In this document: positions 7,979 through 16,599 of the stretch, one piece after another
Layout: each line of letters begins with the position of its first letter
Numbering within the stretch: position 1 is the first letter of the stretch
Assembly (NCBI GenBank): GCA_001304425.1
Contig: LJTS01000003.1
Span: forward strand, 1-24,247
Direction: 5' to 3'
DNA: 24,247 nucleotides
Source: Betaproteobacteria bacterium SG8_40
Lineage (GTDB): Bacteria; Pseudomonadota; Gammaproteobacteria; Burkholderiales; Eutrophovitaceae
Notes under the pieces: generated by a model
What the model was told of the DNA's origin: nothing
What the model saw: only the letters and a program-made list of their open reading frames with translations
Database searches by the model: none
Translations under genes and position numbers: made by a program

Positions 7979-8310
7979 TCGCCGGCCTTGCCGGACGCCG
8001 CCTTTTCTTTCGGTTTGGTGTCCTTGCTATCCGAACCGGAACTGCCGCCCGAGCCGCTTTCCTTGCTTGCTGGCGCGGCATCGGACTTCTCCGCGTCCTT
8101 GCCTTTGGCACCGGCCGCCTGTTTCTTGTTGTCGCGAAAATCAGTCACATACCAGCCGCTACCCTTGAGTTGAAAACCGGCAGCACTCACCATTTTCGAG
8201 AGGGTGGACTTGCCGCACGACGGGCAATCGGTCAAAGCCTTGTCAGACATCTTCTGCAGAATCTCCAGCTCATGGCCGCAGGCGCTGCAACGATATTCGT
8301 AGATGGGCAT
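7975..8310 (-). CDS. FmdB-family zinc ribbon protein
   Basis: A 111-residue protein opening with MPIYEYRC, the standard start of the FmdB/CxxC_CxxC_SSSS family. Two CxxC knuckles, Cys8-Cys11 and Cys29-Cys32, would bind one zinc. The last 55 or so residues are a low-complexity Lys/Ser/Gly/Ala/Asp tail, likely disordered. FmdB was named as a putative regulator of formamidase expression, but its molecular role is not settled. The ATG at 8310 has a strong ribosome-binding site (GGAGG at 8315-8319). The gene probably heads the transcript that continues into aspS, an arrangement common in betaproteobacteria. Confidence 0.92.
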   Translation of the reverse strand: MPIYEYRCSACGHELEILQKMSDKALTDCPSCGKSTLSKMVSAAGFQLKGSGWYVTDFRDNKKQAAGAKGKDAEKSDAAPASKESGSGGSSGSDSKDTKPKEKAASGKAGE

Positions 8311-8335
8311 TTTTCCTCCAAAAAACAGGGGCGTA

Positions 8336-8362
8336 AGTATACCCGATCGGAATGGTTTTCAA
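8336..8362 (-). promoter_or_regulatory. Predicted sigma-70 promoter for fmdB(-aspS)
   Basis: On the minus strand a TTGAAA box (8362-8357) precedes a TATACT box (8341-8336). The spacing of 15 bp is shorter than the optimal 17. Transcription would start near 8329, about 20 bp before the start codon. Confidence 0.4.
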
Positions 8363-8436
8363 GCCGGTCCGGACGCAGACAGTTTGCCTGGTAGCGCCCC
8401 GGCGCCTGGCCGCCGCCCAGCCGGCAGCCGTCAACC

Positions 8437-8442
8437 TATAAT
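8437..8442 (+). promoter_or_regulatory. Predicted -10 box for the phosphodiesterase gene
   Basis: A perfect TATAAT lies 24 bp before the ATG at 8467. No convincing -35 box is visible at the right distance in the GC-rich sequence upstream, so an activator may be needed, or the match may be chance. Confidence 0.35.
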
Positions 8443-8466
8443 TGACCGAACCAACAGAGTGCCATC

Positions 8467-9222
8467 ATGCTGATCGACCGACCTTACTGGCCATACCCGC
8501 GAATCATCTGCCATCGCGGCGGCGGGCTGCTCGCCCCGGAAAACACGCTCGCCGCGCTGCGCTACGCAAGAAATCTTGGCTTCGAGGGGGTTGAATTCGA
8601 TGTAAAGCTATCGGCCGACGAGGTGCCGGTGCTGTTTCACGACGAGACACTCGATCGCACCACTGACGGCAGTGGACCTGTGGCGGAAGTCCCGTTCGAC
8701 GTGATCACCCGGTTTGACGCGGGAAGCTGGTTTGCCAACGAATTCGCAGGCGAGCCGGTGCCGGCCTTTGCAGCGGCAAGCGCGCTGTGCAAGGAGGCCG
8801 GCCTGTGGGCCAACATCGAAATCAAGCCCTGCCCGGGCCGCGAGCGAGAAACCGGCCGGATCGTCGCCCGCATGGCAAAGCTGCTGTGGAGCGGTGCTCC
8901 GGTGCTTCCCCTGCTCTCCTCGTTCTCCACCGACGCCCTCGCGGCGGCGCTTGCGCAAGCGCCGGAATTGCCGCGCGCACTGCTCTGCACCGACGTGCCC
9001 GGGGACTGGCAGCAGACGCTGGACCGGCTGCAGTGCGCGGCGATGCACGTCGCGTTCGACCGGCTCGACAGGGAACTGGTTGCCGCAATCCAGGCAACGC
9101 GACGCGGTGTCCTTGCCTACACGGTAAACGACAGCATTGACGCAACCGAGCTGCTCGAGATGGGAGTCGATGCGCTGGTGACCGACCAGCTCGACGTCAT
9201 CGGGCCGCGCTTCGCTTCCTGA
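8467..9222 (+). CDS. ugpQ: Glycerophosphodiester phosphodiesterase, cytoplasmic UgpQ type
   Basis: A 251-residue GDPD TIM-barrel protein without a signal peptide. It hydrolyses glycerophosphodiesters from phospholipid turnover to glycerol-3-phosphate and an alcohol. Key residues seen: His16-Arg17 and Glu25 (CHRGG and APENT), Glu43 and Asp45 (VEFDV), His58 (LFHDETLDRTTDG), the NIEIKP strand near 116-121, and the C-terminal AYTVND and DALVTDQ strands. Length and lack of a leader fit UgpQ rather than the periplasmic GlpQ. It stands alone on the + strand between two minus-strand genes and ends 34 bp before the convergent methyltransferase gene. No ugp transporter genes are near. Confidence 0.95.
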   Translation: MLIDRPYWPYPRIICHRGGGLLAPENTLAALRYARNLGFEGVEFDVKLSADEVPVLFHDETLDRTTDGSGPVAEVPFDVITRFDAGSWFANEFAGEPVPAFAAASALCKEAGLWANIEIKPCPGRERETGRIVARMAKLLWSGAPVLPLLSSFSTDALAAALAQAPELPRALLCTDVPGDWQQTLDRLQCAAMHVAFDRLDRELVAAIQATRRGVLAYTVNDSIDATELLEMGVDALVTDQLDVIGPRFAS

Positions 9223-9256
9223 CCGTCCGCTGGCAGGATCACCGGCAGTCACCCAT

Positions 9257-10063
9257 TCACGGCCGTCTGAACTTCAGGACGAACCGGTCGGACGCAATGG
9301 CGGCCTCGCGAAAACTCTCGGTGCGCGGATCGTCGGGATTGCGCAGAAACTGTCCCTCTGCCACCAGCTCGAATCCGGCAGCAGCGAACTCGCTGCGCAC
9401 GACGCTCTCCTCGATACGGTGAGTCGTTTTCGACTCCGACACGCCGGTACCCGGGTTGCCGGCGTGGTCAACCACCACAACATGGCCACCGGGTTTCAGT
9501 GCATCGAAAAACAGGCGGTTCATTGCCGCGCGGTCGCGCCCCAACCACTCCATGTCGTGATAGACGAACATGATGGTGATCAGGTCGAACGGGCCACTGC
9601 CCTGCGGGAAGGGATCATCGTAAGGGCGCACGACATAGGTGACATTGTCCATCACCGTCTTGTTGAAACGCTCCGGCGTAGTGCCCTTGAGGAATCTCTC
9701 GACAATCGTCGTGTCATTCTGCGCAAGAACCGACCCACCGGGACCAACTGAGCGGGCCAGCAATTCCGCGGTGTACCCGCGCCCGGTGCCGATATCGAGC
9801 GCGCTCATTCCGGGCTTGACTCCGATGAAGGCCAGCATTTTCGCCGGATGACGCCGCTGATCCGTCTCCCGGTCGTCCTCGCTGCGGTCCGGGCTGTCAA
9901 TGATGGCCTGTATCGCTGGAGTGATCGCCGGTTCCCCTGCCTTCAGCGGCGCACTCACGACAAGCAACGAAACGAAAATCGGCAGCGCAATCGATGCGGC
10001 TGGCCTTGCCAGTGATTTCCGGAGTTCTCGCAGAAAAATCCTGTTCGGTTTATTGCTCACCAT
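9257..10063 (-). CDS. Class I SAM-dependent methyltransferase-fold protein with signal peptide
   Basis: A 268-residue protein. The ATG at 10063 is chosen because AAGGGG (10075-10070) sits six bases upstream; the same frame is open further upstream to a GTG at 10096. The N-terminus is positively charged, then has a hydrophobic core (about 24-38) and a likely cleavage site after SAPLKA (42), which looks like a Sec signal peptide. The mature part starts with a DSPDRSEDDR segment and RHPAKMLAF, then the SAM-binding motif I LDIGTGRGYTAELLA (89-103), a PFDLITIMFVYHD strand and a LKPGGHVVVVDHAG strand. Similar exported methyltransferase-like proteins are, as I recall, common in proteobacteria, but how SAM would reach the periplasm is unclear. 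The substrate is unknown. Confidence 0.85.
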   Translation of the reverse strand: MVSNKPNRIFLRELRKSLARPAASIALPIFVSLLVVSAPLKAGEPAITPAIQAIIDSPDRSEDDRETDQRRHPAKMLAFIGVKPGMSALDIGTGRGYTAELLARSVGPGGSVLAQNDTTIVERFLKGTTPERFNKTVMDNVTYVVRPYDDPFPQGSGPFDLITIMFVYHDMEWLGRDRAAMNRLFFDALKPGGHVVVVDHAGNPGTGVSESKTTHRIEESVVRSEFAAAGFELVAEGQFLRNPDDPRTESFREAAIASDRFVLKFRRP

Positions 10064-10204
10064 GTGCTTCCCCTTTTCAATTGCCCGGAACCACACCGGG
10101 AAAAACCAAGTCAGGTTACTAACCTTCGCAGCAGCTACATTCTACGCGCTGGCAAGACGACCGGAGCACCGCAACAATCATGATGCGCCGGCCTTGTCGA
10201 ACCC

Positions 10205-10513
10205 CTAGCGATTCTCGGGTGCGATAACTCTAATCGGTTCGGCGAACCGGTCGTGCGCCTGCACGTCAACCGGTCGGTAACGACGCTCGGTGGACGCCGG
10301 TTTATTGCCAAGGAAGTTGCCATTCTTCCAGTCATGCGCCGGGCGCACGGGTCGGGGCGTAAACCCTCCTCCACAATTCGGGCACACGTTGTGAAGGATA
10401 TGCTCCGCACAAGCCGCGCAAAACGTACACTCGAACGAACAGATGCGCGCCTCCGTTGTGTCTGGGGGCAAGGGCTTGTCGCAATGCTCGCAGCTTGGTC
10501 TCAGTTGCAACAT
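10205..10513 (-). CDS. DUF1272 domain protein, cysteine-rich putative zinc-binding
   Basis: A 102-residue protein recognised as DUF1272 by its start MLQLRPSCEHCDKPLPP and the ARICSFECTFC core. Eight cysteines fall in the pattern C8/C11, C25, C29/C32, C35 and C44/C47, enough for two zinc sites. The C-terminal part (after about residue 50) carries the PASTERRYRP motif that I recall in the family, and a further 25 residues. No function is established for DUF1272. The gene follows the PhzF gene by 67 bp on the same strand and could share its transcript. Confidence 0.88.
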   Translation of the reverse strand: MLQLRPSCEHCDKPLPPDTTEARICSFECTFCAACAEHILHNVCPNCGGGFTPRPVRPAHDWKNGNFLGNKPASTERRYRPVDVQAHDRFAEPIRVIAPENR

Positions 10514-10580
10514 CTTTCTTCTCCGAGGTCGATGTACGCAGCGGGAGCAAGGCCGGCGCTGCAGGCCAGGTGTTCGCCAC

Positions 10581-11366
10581 TCATAATTCGATCAGGACCT
10601 GCCCTTGCATGAAAGTCACCGCGCCGCCCTTGAGAATGACGCGCGCCCCATTGACTTCACACTCCAGACGGCCGCCGCGCGCGGACACCTGCCGCGCCTG
10701 CAAGCGTTGACGGCCAAGGCGTTCTGACCAGTAAGGCGCCAGCGCGCAATGCGCCGAACCGGTCACTGGATCCTCATCGATCCCGGCACCAGGTGCGAAA
10801 AAACGGCTCACGAAATCGACGTTGTCGCCAGGCGCCGTCGCAATCACTCCACGCAGATCCAGCGCGCGCAGGATGGAATAATCGGGCGTCAAGGAGCGAA
10901 CCTGTGCCTCACTGTGAAAAACCGCCATGTAATCCTGGCTCGCCAACACCTCCAAGGGGGATGCGCCGAGTCCTTCCTTGAGGCCTGCTGGCGGTGCGCA
11001 AGCCTGCGGCGGCTGCGCCGGAAAGTCCATCGAATAGTCTTTCCCGGCACGCTTCACGATGAGCTCGCCACTGCGAGTGTTGAACGACACCGCTGCACCC
11101 GAATAGCCCAGCGACTCGAACAGAATGTGCGCCGACGCCAGCGTTGCGTGCCCGCAGAGGTCGACTTCGGTTGCCGGCGTAAACCAGCGAAGATCGAAAC
11201 CCTGCCCGGCAGGAACGAAGAAAGCCGTTTCCGACAGATTGTTTTCGGCTGCGATGGACTGGAGCAAACGATCGGGCAACCAGTCGTCGAGCGGACACAC
11301 CGCTGCCGGGTTTCCCTCGAACAGACAATGTGCAAAAGCATCGACCTGGAATTGCCTGATCTTCAT
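10581..11366 (-). CDS. PhzF-family isomerase/epimerase-like protein
   Basis: A 261-residue protein of the PhzF (diaminopimelate-epimerase-like) fold. The ATG at 11366 gives the standard start MKIRQFQVDAFA and has GGGA a few bases upstream; an alternative start 12 codons earlier adds residues not expected in the family. Landmarks: FEGNPAAV (16-23), NNLSETAFF with Glu46 matching the catalytic Glu of PhzF, the DLCGHATLASAH loop (69-80) and DEDPVTGSAHCAL (197-209). Characterised PhzF isomerises dihydrohydroxyanthranilate, but most homologues, such as YddE and YHI9, have no known substrate, and no phenazine genes are here. It lies 87 bp downstream of the oxidoreductase gene. Confidence 0.93.
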   Translation of the reverse strand: MKIRQFQVDAFAHCLFEGNPAAVCPLDDWLPDRLLQSIAAENNLSETAFFVPAGQGFDLRWFTPATEVDLCGHATLASAHILFESLGYSGAAVSFNTRSGELIVKRAGKDYSMDFPAQPPQACAPPAGLKEGLGASPLEVLASQDYMAVFHSEAQVRSLTPDYSILRALDLRGVIATAPGDNVDFVSRFFAPGAGIDEDPVTGSAHCALAPYWSERLGRQRLQARQVSARGGRLECEVNGARVILKGGAVTFMQGQVLIEL

Positions 11367-11453
11367 CGCCGTCCCTGGCACAGCCAAACAAAAAACGGGC
11401 ACCCGCGCGCGGCGAGCGCCTTTGCCGCCGGGCAGCGCGAGAAGAGTTCTTCC

Positions 11454-14400
11454 CTACGCTGCAGCCCGGTTCGCTTGCGGAGACCGGAACAGGGAAAGCA
11501 ACTCCGCCTGCTTCGCTCTCCCCTGCTCGACGGAGCGCTCTTTCACGTGACCGTAACCGCGAATGTCTTCCGGAATGCTTGCGATGCGCACTGCAAGAGA
11601 ATGATTGTCGGCCGAGAGCGCCGCAATCAGTTCGTTCACGACCGCCTCATACTCGGAAATCAATTCACGCTCGGTTCTGCGCTCAGCCGAATAACCAAAA
11701 ACGTCCAATACCCCGCCGCGCAGGAACTTCAACTTCGCAAGAACCTTGAACGCGCTCAACGCCCAGCCACGGTATTCCGACTTCAACAACTCGCCGGTTT
11801 CCGCATTGCGCCTGGCAAATAACGGTGGAGCAAGATGGAAATGCAGCTTGAAATCGCCTTCAAACATGGAGGCAATCTTTTCCGCGAAGGCCCCGTCGGT
11901 GTAAAGGCGGGCCACTTCATACTCGTCCTTGTATGCCAGCAATTTGAAGTAGTAACGTGCGACTGCTTCGGAAAGACCGCTTTGCCCCTTCATCCTCGCC
12001 TCGGCATCACGCACTTTTTCGACCAGAGCGCGATAACGCCGCGCGTAGTTTTCGTCCTGATAGGCGATGAGAAACTCGACACGCCGCTCCACGATCTCTT
12101 CCAGAGTCTCTGATATGCGCAAACTGGTCACGGCCTCGGACCTGGGCGCAATCAGGCGCTCGACGGCGGCCAGATCAACGGCCGCACGCCTGCCCCACAG
12201 GAACGCGGTCTGATTCATCTTGACCGCAGTGCCATTGAGTTCGATTGCCGTGTTGATGGCGCCGCTGCTCACCGGAATCAGCCCTTTCTGGTACGACAAG
12301 CCGAGCATGAACATGTTGGTGGCAATGGCATCGCCCATTAATGCAGTAGCGATACGAGTCGCTTCAACGAATTGTGCATTCCCTTCACCGACACCTCTGG
12401 AAATCGTTCGCTTCAACGATTCCGCGGGGAACTGCATGTCCTTGTTACGGGTGAAATCGCCGGTCATCTGCTGGTGCAGATTCACCACGGCGCGCGTTTG
12501 CCCTTCGCGCACCATGTCCATCGACTTTTCACTCGCTGACGTCACGAAGTCACAGCCGACCATGGCTTTGGCGCCGCCGGATCCGAGACGTGCAGTGAGA
12601 ATGTCCTCAGGCCTGCCGGCGATCTGCAAGTGACTCCAGACAGCGCCGCCTTTCTGGGCAAGCCCGGCCATGTCGAGCGCATTGAACGCCTTGCCTTCGA
12701 TGTGCGCCGCCATGCCGAGAATGGCACCAATGGTCACCACGCCGGTGCCACCGATTCCGTTGACAAGGATTCCGTAGGCTTCGTCCAGCGCCGGCAGTTC
12801 CGGTTCCGGCACCGCCGGGAACAAGGTGTCAACGTTCTCGCCGACCGGCGCCGCCTTGCCTTTTTTCAACTGCCCTCCGTGCACGGTGACGAAGCTCGGG
12901 CAGAATCCCTTGACACAGGAATAATCCTTGTTGCAAGAGGATTGATCGATGGTTCGCTTGCGGCCGAACTCGGTATCCAGGGGCGCAACCGAAACACAAT
13001 TCGACTTGACGCCGCAGTCGCCGCAACCTTCGCACACCAGGTCGTTAATCACCACCCGCTTCGCCGGATCGGGAAACTGCTTGCGTTTGCGGCGACGACG
13101 CTTCTCGGCAGCGCAAGTCTGGTCATAGACGATGACGCTGATGCCGGGAACCTCCCGCATCTCCTTCTGCACCTTTTCGTAGTCGTCCCGGTGATACACC
13201 TCGACGCCTTCGGAGAATCCCGGATTGGAACCGTACTTGTCCGGCTCGTCCGTGACCACGACCACTTTCCTGGCACCTTCAGCGGCAACCTGCTGGGTAA
13301 TTTGCGGCACTGTCAGCGGGCCGTCCACGTGCTGGCCGCCGGTCATGGCAACGGCATCGTTGAACAGGATCTTGTAAGTCATGTTCACGCCCGATGCGAC
13401 CGCCGCGCGCAATGCCAGCAAACCGGAGTGGTAATAAGTGCCGTCGCCGATATTCTGGAACACGTGCGGCGTTTCGACGAAGTGGGCTTCGCCCATCCAG
13501 CTGGCGCCTTCGCCGCCCATTTGCGTATAGCCGGCGGTTCGCCGGTCCATCCATTGCGACATGAAATGGCAGCCGATACCGGCCAGAGCCACCGATCCTT
13601 CGGGCACGCGAGTGCCGGTGTTGTGTGGGCAGCCGGAACAGAAATACGGGGTGCGCTCCATCGCCGGTTTTTCCGGTTCACGCGCTTGCAGCTTCTCCTG
13701 CTCTGCAACGCGAGCGGCGAGTTGCGCATCGTTGCCGAGTTCGAGAAGCCGGCGGCCAATCGCGATCGCGATTTCGTTCGGGTCCAGCGCCGCGTTCGAC
13801 TGGAAGAGTTCCTTGCCCAGCTCGTCGCGCTTGCCAACGACTGTCGGCATGTTGTCGAGTCCGTAGAGATGCTCCTTGAGCTGGCTTTCCACCAGGCCGC
13901 GCTTTTCTTCAACGACGATGAGCTTTTCCAGGCCCTGCGCAAATCGCTGGATGCCGGTGGGCTCCAGTGGCCAGGTCATGGCCACCTTGTACACGCGCAG
14001 ACCGAGGCGTTTCGCCTCCGCGTCGTCGATGCCGAGATATTGCAGCGCCTGGCGCACATCCAGATAGGATTTGCCGCAGGTGACGATGCCGATACGCGCA
14101 TCGGGCGCATCGATCACCGCCTTGTCGAGCCTGTTGGCACGCGCAAACGCCTGCACCGCCGCCAGCTTGACCTTGTGCAAACGCGCTTCCTGCTCAAGCG
14201 GATGGTCGGGAAAACGAATGTGCACGCCATCTTTGGGCATGGCGAAATCAGTCGGCGTGATAATGCGCACGCGCTCCGGACTCACGTCCACTGTGGCGCT
14301 GGCGTCAATCGTGTCCTTCATGCTCTTCAGCCCCACCCAGCAACCGGAGTAGCGTGACAGTGCCCAGCCGATCAGGCCGTAGTCGAGCAATTCCTGCACG

Positions 14401-14924
14401 CCAGCGGGATTGAGGATCGGAATCATCGCGTCGACCAGCCCGTACTCGCTTTGATGCGCCGTGGTGGAAGACTCGCAGGTGTGATCATCCCCCATCAGCA
14501 CCAGCACGCCGCCATTGGGATGCGTGCCGGCGAGATTGGCGTGGCGGAAGGCGTCCCCGGTACGGTCCACGCCCGGCCCCTTGCCGTACCAGACACCGAA
14601 TACGCCGTCGTATTTCGGTTTGCCGTGAAAGCCCATCTGTTGGGTGCCCCAGATCGCGGTCGCAGCGATGTCCTCGTTGACACCGGGCTGGAAAACGATG
14701 TTGTGATCCTTGAGGTGCTTGCCTGCCGCCCACAGTTGCTGATCGTAGGCGCCCAACGGGCTGCCACGGTATCCCGATATGTAACACGCCGTATTGAGCC
14801 CGCCCGCCTGGTCACGCATATGTTGCATGATGGGCAGGCGCACCAGAGCCTGGGTACCGGTTATGAAAATCCGGCCGTCGGTTACGGTGTACTTGTCGTC
14901 GAGCGTGACATTGCGCAAAGCCAT
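11454..14924 (-). CDS. Indolepyruvate:ferredoxin oxidoreductase family protein (fused, single chain)
   Basis: A 1156-residue single-chain 2-oxoacid:ferredoxin oxidoreductase that fuses the IorA-like and IorB-like parts. Order: pyrimidine-binding domain (SGYRGSPLGAYD near 50-62, VNEDIAATA near 82-90); central TPP-binding domain (FCSGCPHNTGT near 428-438, GIGCHFMSQWM, then GDGTYYHSG near 494-502); a cysteine-rich Fe-S segment (CxxCxxC at about 631-637, Cys643, and further Cys near 664, 670 and 675); the gamma domain (NGIGGTGVVTIG near 722-733); and a C-terminal helical extension. The family converts indolepyruvate or other arylpyruvates plus CoA to the acyl-CoA, CO2 and reduced ferredoxin. The ATG at 14924 is preferred to a TTG three codons upstream; AAAGG lies nine bases before it. 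True substrate not established. Confidence 0.93.
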   Translation of the reverse strand: MALRNVTLDDKYTVTDGRIFITGTQALVRLPIMQHMRDQAGGLNTACYISGYRGSPLGAYDQQLWAAGKHLKDHNIVFQPGVNEDIAATAIWGTQQMGFHGKPKYDGVFGVWYGKGPGVDRTGDAFRHANLAGTHPNGGVLVLMGDDHTCESSTTAHQSEYGLVDAMIPILNPAGVQELLDYGLIGWALSRYSGCWVGLKSMKDTIDASATVDVSPERVRIITPTDFAMPKDGVHIRFPDHPLEQEARLHKVKLAAVQAFARANRLDKAVIDAPDARIGIVTCGKSYLDVRQALQYLGIDDAEAKRLGLRVYKVAMTWPLEPTGIQRFAQGLEKLIVVEEKRGLVESQLKEHLYGLDNMPTVVGKRDELGKELFQSNAALDPNEIAIAIGRRLLELGNDAQLAARVAEQEKLQAREPEKPAMERTPYFCSGCPHNTGTRVPEGSVALAGIGCHFMSQWMDRRTAGYTQMGGEGASWMGEAHFVETPHVFQNIGDGTYYHSGLLALRAAVASGVNMTYKILFNDAVAMTGGQHVDGPLTVPQITQQVAAEGARKVVVVTDEPDKYGSNPGFSEGVEVYHRDDYEKVQKEMREVPGISVIVYDQTCAAEKRRRRKRKQFPDPAKRVVINDLVCEGCGDCGVKSNCVSVAPLDTEFGRKRTIDQSSCNKDYSCVKGFCPSFVTVHGGQLKKGKAAPVGENVDTLFPAVPEPELPALDEAYGILVNGIGGTGVVTIGAILGMAAHIEGKAFNALDMAGLAQKGGAVWSHLQIAGRPEDILTARLGSGGAKAMVGCDFVTSASEKSMDMVREGQTRAVVNLHQQMTGDFTRNKDMQFPAESLKRTISRGVGEGNAQFVEATRIATALMGDAIATNMFMLGLSYQKGLIPVSSGAINTAIELNGTAVKMNQTAFLWGRRAAVDLAAVERLIAPRSEAVTSLRISETLEEIVERRVEFLIAYQDENYARRYRALVEKVRDAEARMKGQSGLSEAVARYYFKLLAYKDEYEVARLYTDGAFAEKIASMFEGDFKLHFHLAPPLFARRNAETGELLKSEYRGWALSAFKVLAKLKFLRGGVLDVFGYSAERRTERELISEYEAVVNELIAALSADNHSLAVRIASIPEDIRGYGHVKERSVEQGRAKQAELLSLFRSPQANRAAA

Positions 14925-15225
14925 CCCATCCAACCTTTCGCTTGCTGATTATGGGCACACACCCGGGAGCGGGCGTGCGGCACCGAAGTCTTCGTATTCT
15001 CCCGGAAATCAGGCCCGCCATCCACCCAATAACCACCCCGTGCAGAGGGGAATTCCAGGGGTTTTCAGATCGCCACTGAAGGTGTGGATCGGCCGCGGCC
15101 GATTCAGGGCATTGCTCGCAGCAATGCAGGACTTGCAGCGTGACTCGCCGCGCGCTCGCCAACCGTCAAAGGGTTCTTGCGCAAACGGTCGGTGCCTCCC
15201 GCAACGTTCGGCATGTCCTGGACCT
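14925..15225. other. Intergenic region between the oxidoreductase gene and the porin gene
   Basis: About 300 bp without a supported gene. The part next to the oxidoreductase start should hold its promoter; the best candidate is a CATAAT -10-like box (minus strand, 14953-14948) about 24 bp before the ATG, with no clear -35. No U-tract terminator for the porin is visible. The short open frames here look like non-coding GC-rich sequence. Confidence 0.4.
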
Positions 15226-16560
15226 CTAGAAAAGCACGCCGATGCGCAGTCCCGCCAGAAACGCATTGTCGGCCGCGGGATCCGTTCCGGGATCGATGAT
15301 GTACTCGAACGTCGGCTGAATCTGCAGCCAGGTGTTCACGCTCGCCGAATAGACGAGAACCAGTTCCGTTTCACTATCGGTGACGGGCTGGCCAGCCAAC
15401 GCCTGCGCCTGTTGGTACTTGTCGCCGTTGACGGCCGTTGAAAAGCCGATGCCGATCGAATCGTGATCACGCCCCGGAAACAGCCCGCGGTAAACCAGAC
15501 CGGCGCCGTAGTATCCGGCTACCTGATTGACGTCGTCATCCGCGACTCCGACCCGCACGATGCCGGCCAGCCCCTGACCGGGGCTGCCCTGCTCGGGAAC
15601 GAGCATGCCCTCGATGAAGCCGTAGAAGCCGCCCGAGCCCTTGCGCTGCAAGGGCGAGCCGCCCGGTTCGGTGTCGAGCAAATCGTCAAAGGTGGTTGTG
15701 TAATGCCACGCGCCGAGAACGACCCGCCTGAAACTGCTCTCCGACCGGGTTTCCCAGTCGACCTCGCCGATGGCAAACACACCCTGATCGCTGCTGAAGT
15801 CGAGCACGCCCGTGGCCGTGGGATCGTCGGGTTTGCCCGGAACACCGTCGAGCAACGCCAGGCGCACTTTCACTTCTTCCGAAACGTCGTAACGAATCCG
15901 GGTTCCGAAAGCAGTCACCGGGAAAATCGATGGCCCGTTCAAGCCGCTTTCGGACAAATCCAGTCCGGTGCCGAAACTGCCGCTGATAAATACGCTCGTG
16001 GTGTACTTGGAATCGAATTCGGAATCGACCGCGTAGAAACCCGCCAGAACGCCGAGCCGGTCGTCATACGCGCTTTGTTCGTACCATGCTTCGAGCAGTC
16101 TGAACGCGTCGGCTGCGGCGATGTTGCTGGGAGCGTGAACGGACCCTATGACGTCTGCCGGATCGTCGCCCCGCGTGTCCACCACCCACAGGTAGGCGGA
16201 CCCGCCATCCATGCTCGCCAGTCTTTCCATATCGAATGAAAAACCGGCGCTGAACAAATTCGTGTAGGTTGCTGTTTCGGTGCCGCCCTGGCGAATAAAG
16301 AATACGTCTCCGGTATTGCTGAGGTTGATGTCAATGCCGGCTTGCGCCAGCGACCTTCTGCGCCCGCCCCAGTCACCGGTCAAGCCGTCGTCGCACGACT
16401 CGCACTGCACCTCGGCTGTTGAGGTACGGCCCGCGTCCAGCTCCTCCTCCGCCGCCAGAGCGCCTGGCTGACCCGCGGCGACCGACAGCAGCAGCGCAGT
16501 GAAGGCGCCGCATGGAACTTCCGTGAACGGGGAAAAAAAATTGCCGGGGACTCTTCTCAT
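15226..16560 (-). CDS. OprB-family carbohydrate-selective porin
   Basis: An outer-membrane beta-barrel protein of 444 residues from the ATG at 16560. The hydrophobic FTALLLSVAAGQ segment and the Ala cleavage region ending GALA are a signal peptide. The mature part opens with two cysteines and GLTGDWGGRR (about 59-68), the hallmark of OprB porins. It then alternates short beta-strand-like segments and ends in LRIGVLF, a terminal Phe fitting Bam-dependent insertion. An ATG 14 codons upstream (16602) is also in frame, but the extra residues would be encoded by the ssb terminator hairpin and would spoil the signal peptide. OprB porins let sugars diffuse across the outer membrane; no sugar uptake genes lie nearby, so the substrate is open. 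Confidence 0.88.
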   Translation of the reverse strand: MRRVPGNFFSPFTEVPCGAFTALLLSVAAGQPGALAAEEELDAGRTSTAEVQCESCDDGLTGDWGGRRRSLAQAGIDINLSNTGDVFFIRQGGTETATYTNLFSAGFSFDMERLASMDGGSAYLWVVDTRGDDPADVIGSVHAPSNIAAADAFRLLEAWYEQSAYDDRLGVLAGFYAVDSEFDSKYTTSVFISGSFGTGLDLSESGLNGPSIFPVTAFGTRIRYDVSEEVKVRLALLDGVPGKPDDPTATGVLDFSSDQGVFAIGEVDWETRSESSFRRVVLGAWHYTTTFDDLLDTEPGGSPLQRKGSGGFYGFIEGMLVPEQGSPGQGLAGIVRVGVADDDVNQVAGYYGAGLVYRGLFPGRDHDSIGIGFSTAVNGDKYQQAQALAGQPVTDSETELVLVYSASVNTWLQIQPTFEYIIDPGTDPAADNAFLAGLRIGVLF

Positions 16561-16566
16561 CTTCGT

Positions 16567-16599
16567 AAAAAACCCAGACAGAACAATCCTGTCCGGGTT
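16567..16599 (-). terminator. Rho-independent terminator of ssb (reaching to the porin start)
   Basis: On the minus strand the arms AACCCGGACAG (16599-16589) and CTGTCTGGGTT (16581-16571) form an 11-bp stem with one G-U pair and a 7-base loop. A T-run continues to 16567, giving six T in total. It begins 30 bp after the ssb stop codon and ends about 6 bp before the likely porin start. Confidence 0.85.

Noticed and set aside
10085..10105. CCCGG/CCGGG hairpin upstream of the methyltransferase gene
   Set aside because: On the minus strand the T-run precedes the stem instead of following it, so it is not a terminator; the stem of five pairs is weak.
12630..14357. 575-codon open frame on the + strand
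   Set aside because: It lies antisense to the oxidoreductase gene, is His/Arg/Ala-rich without domains, and is best explained by codon bias of the real gene.
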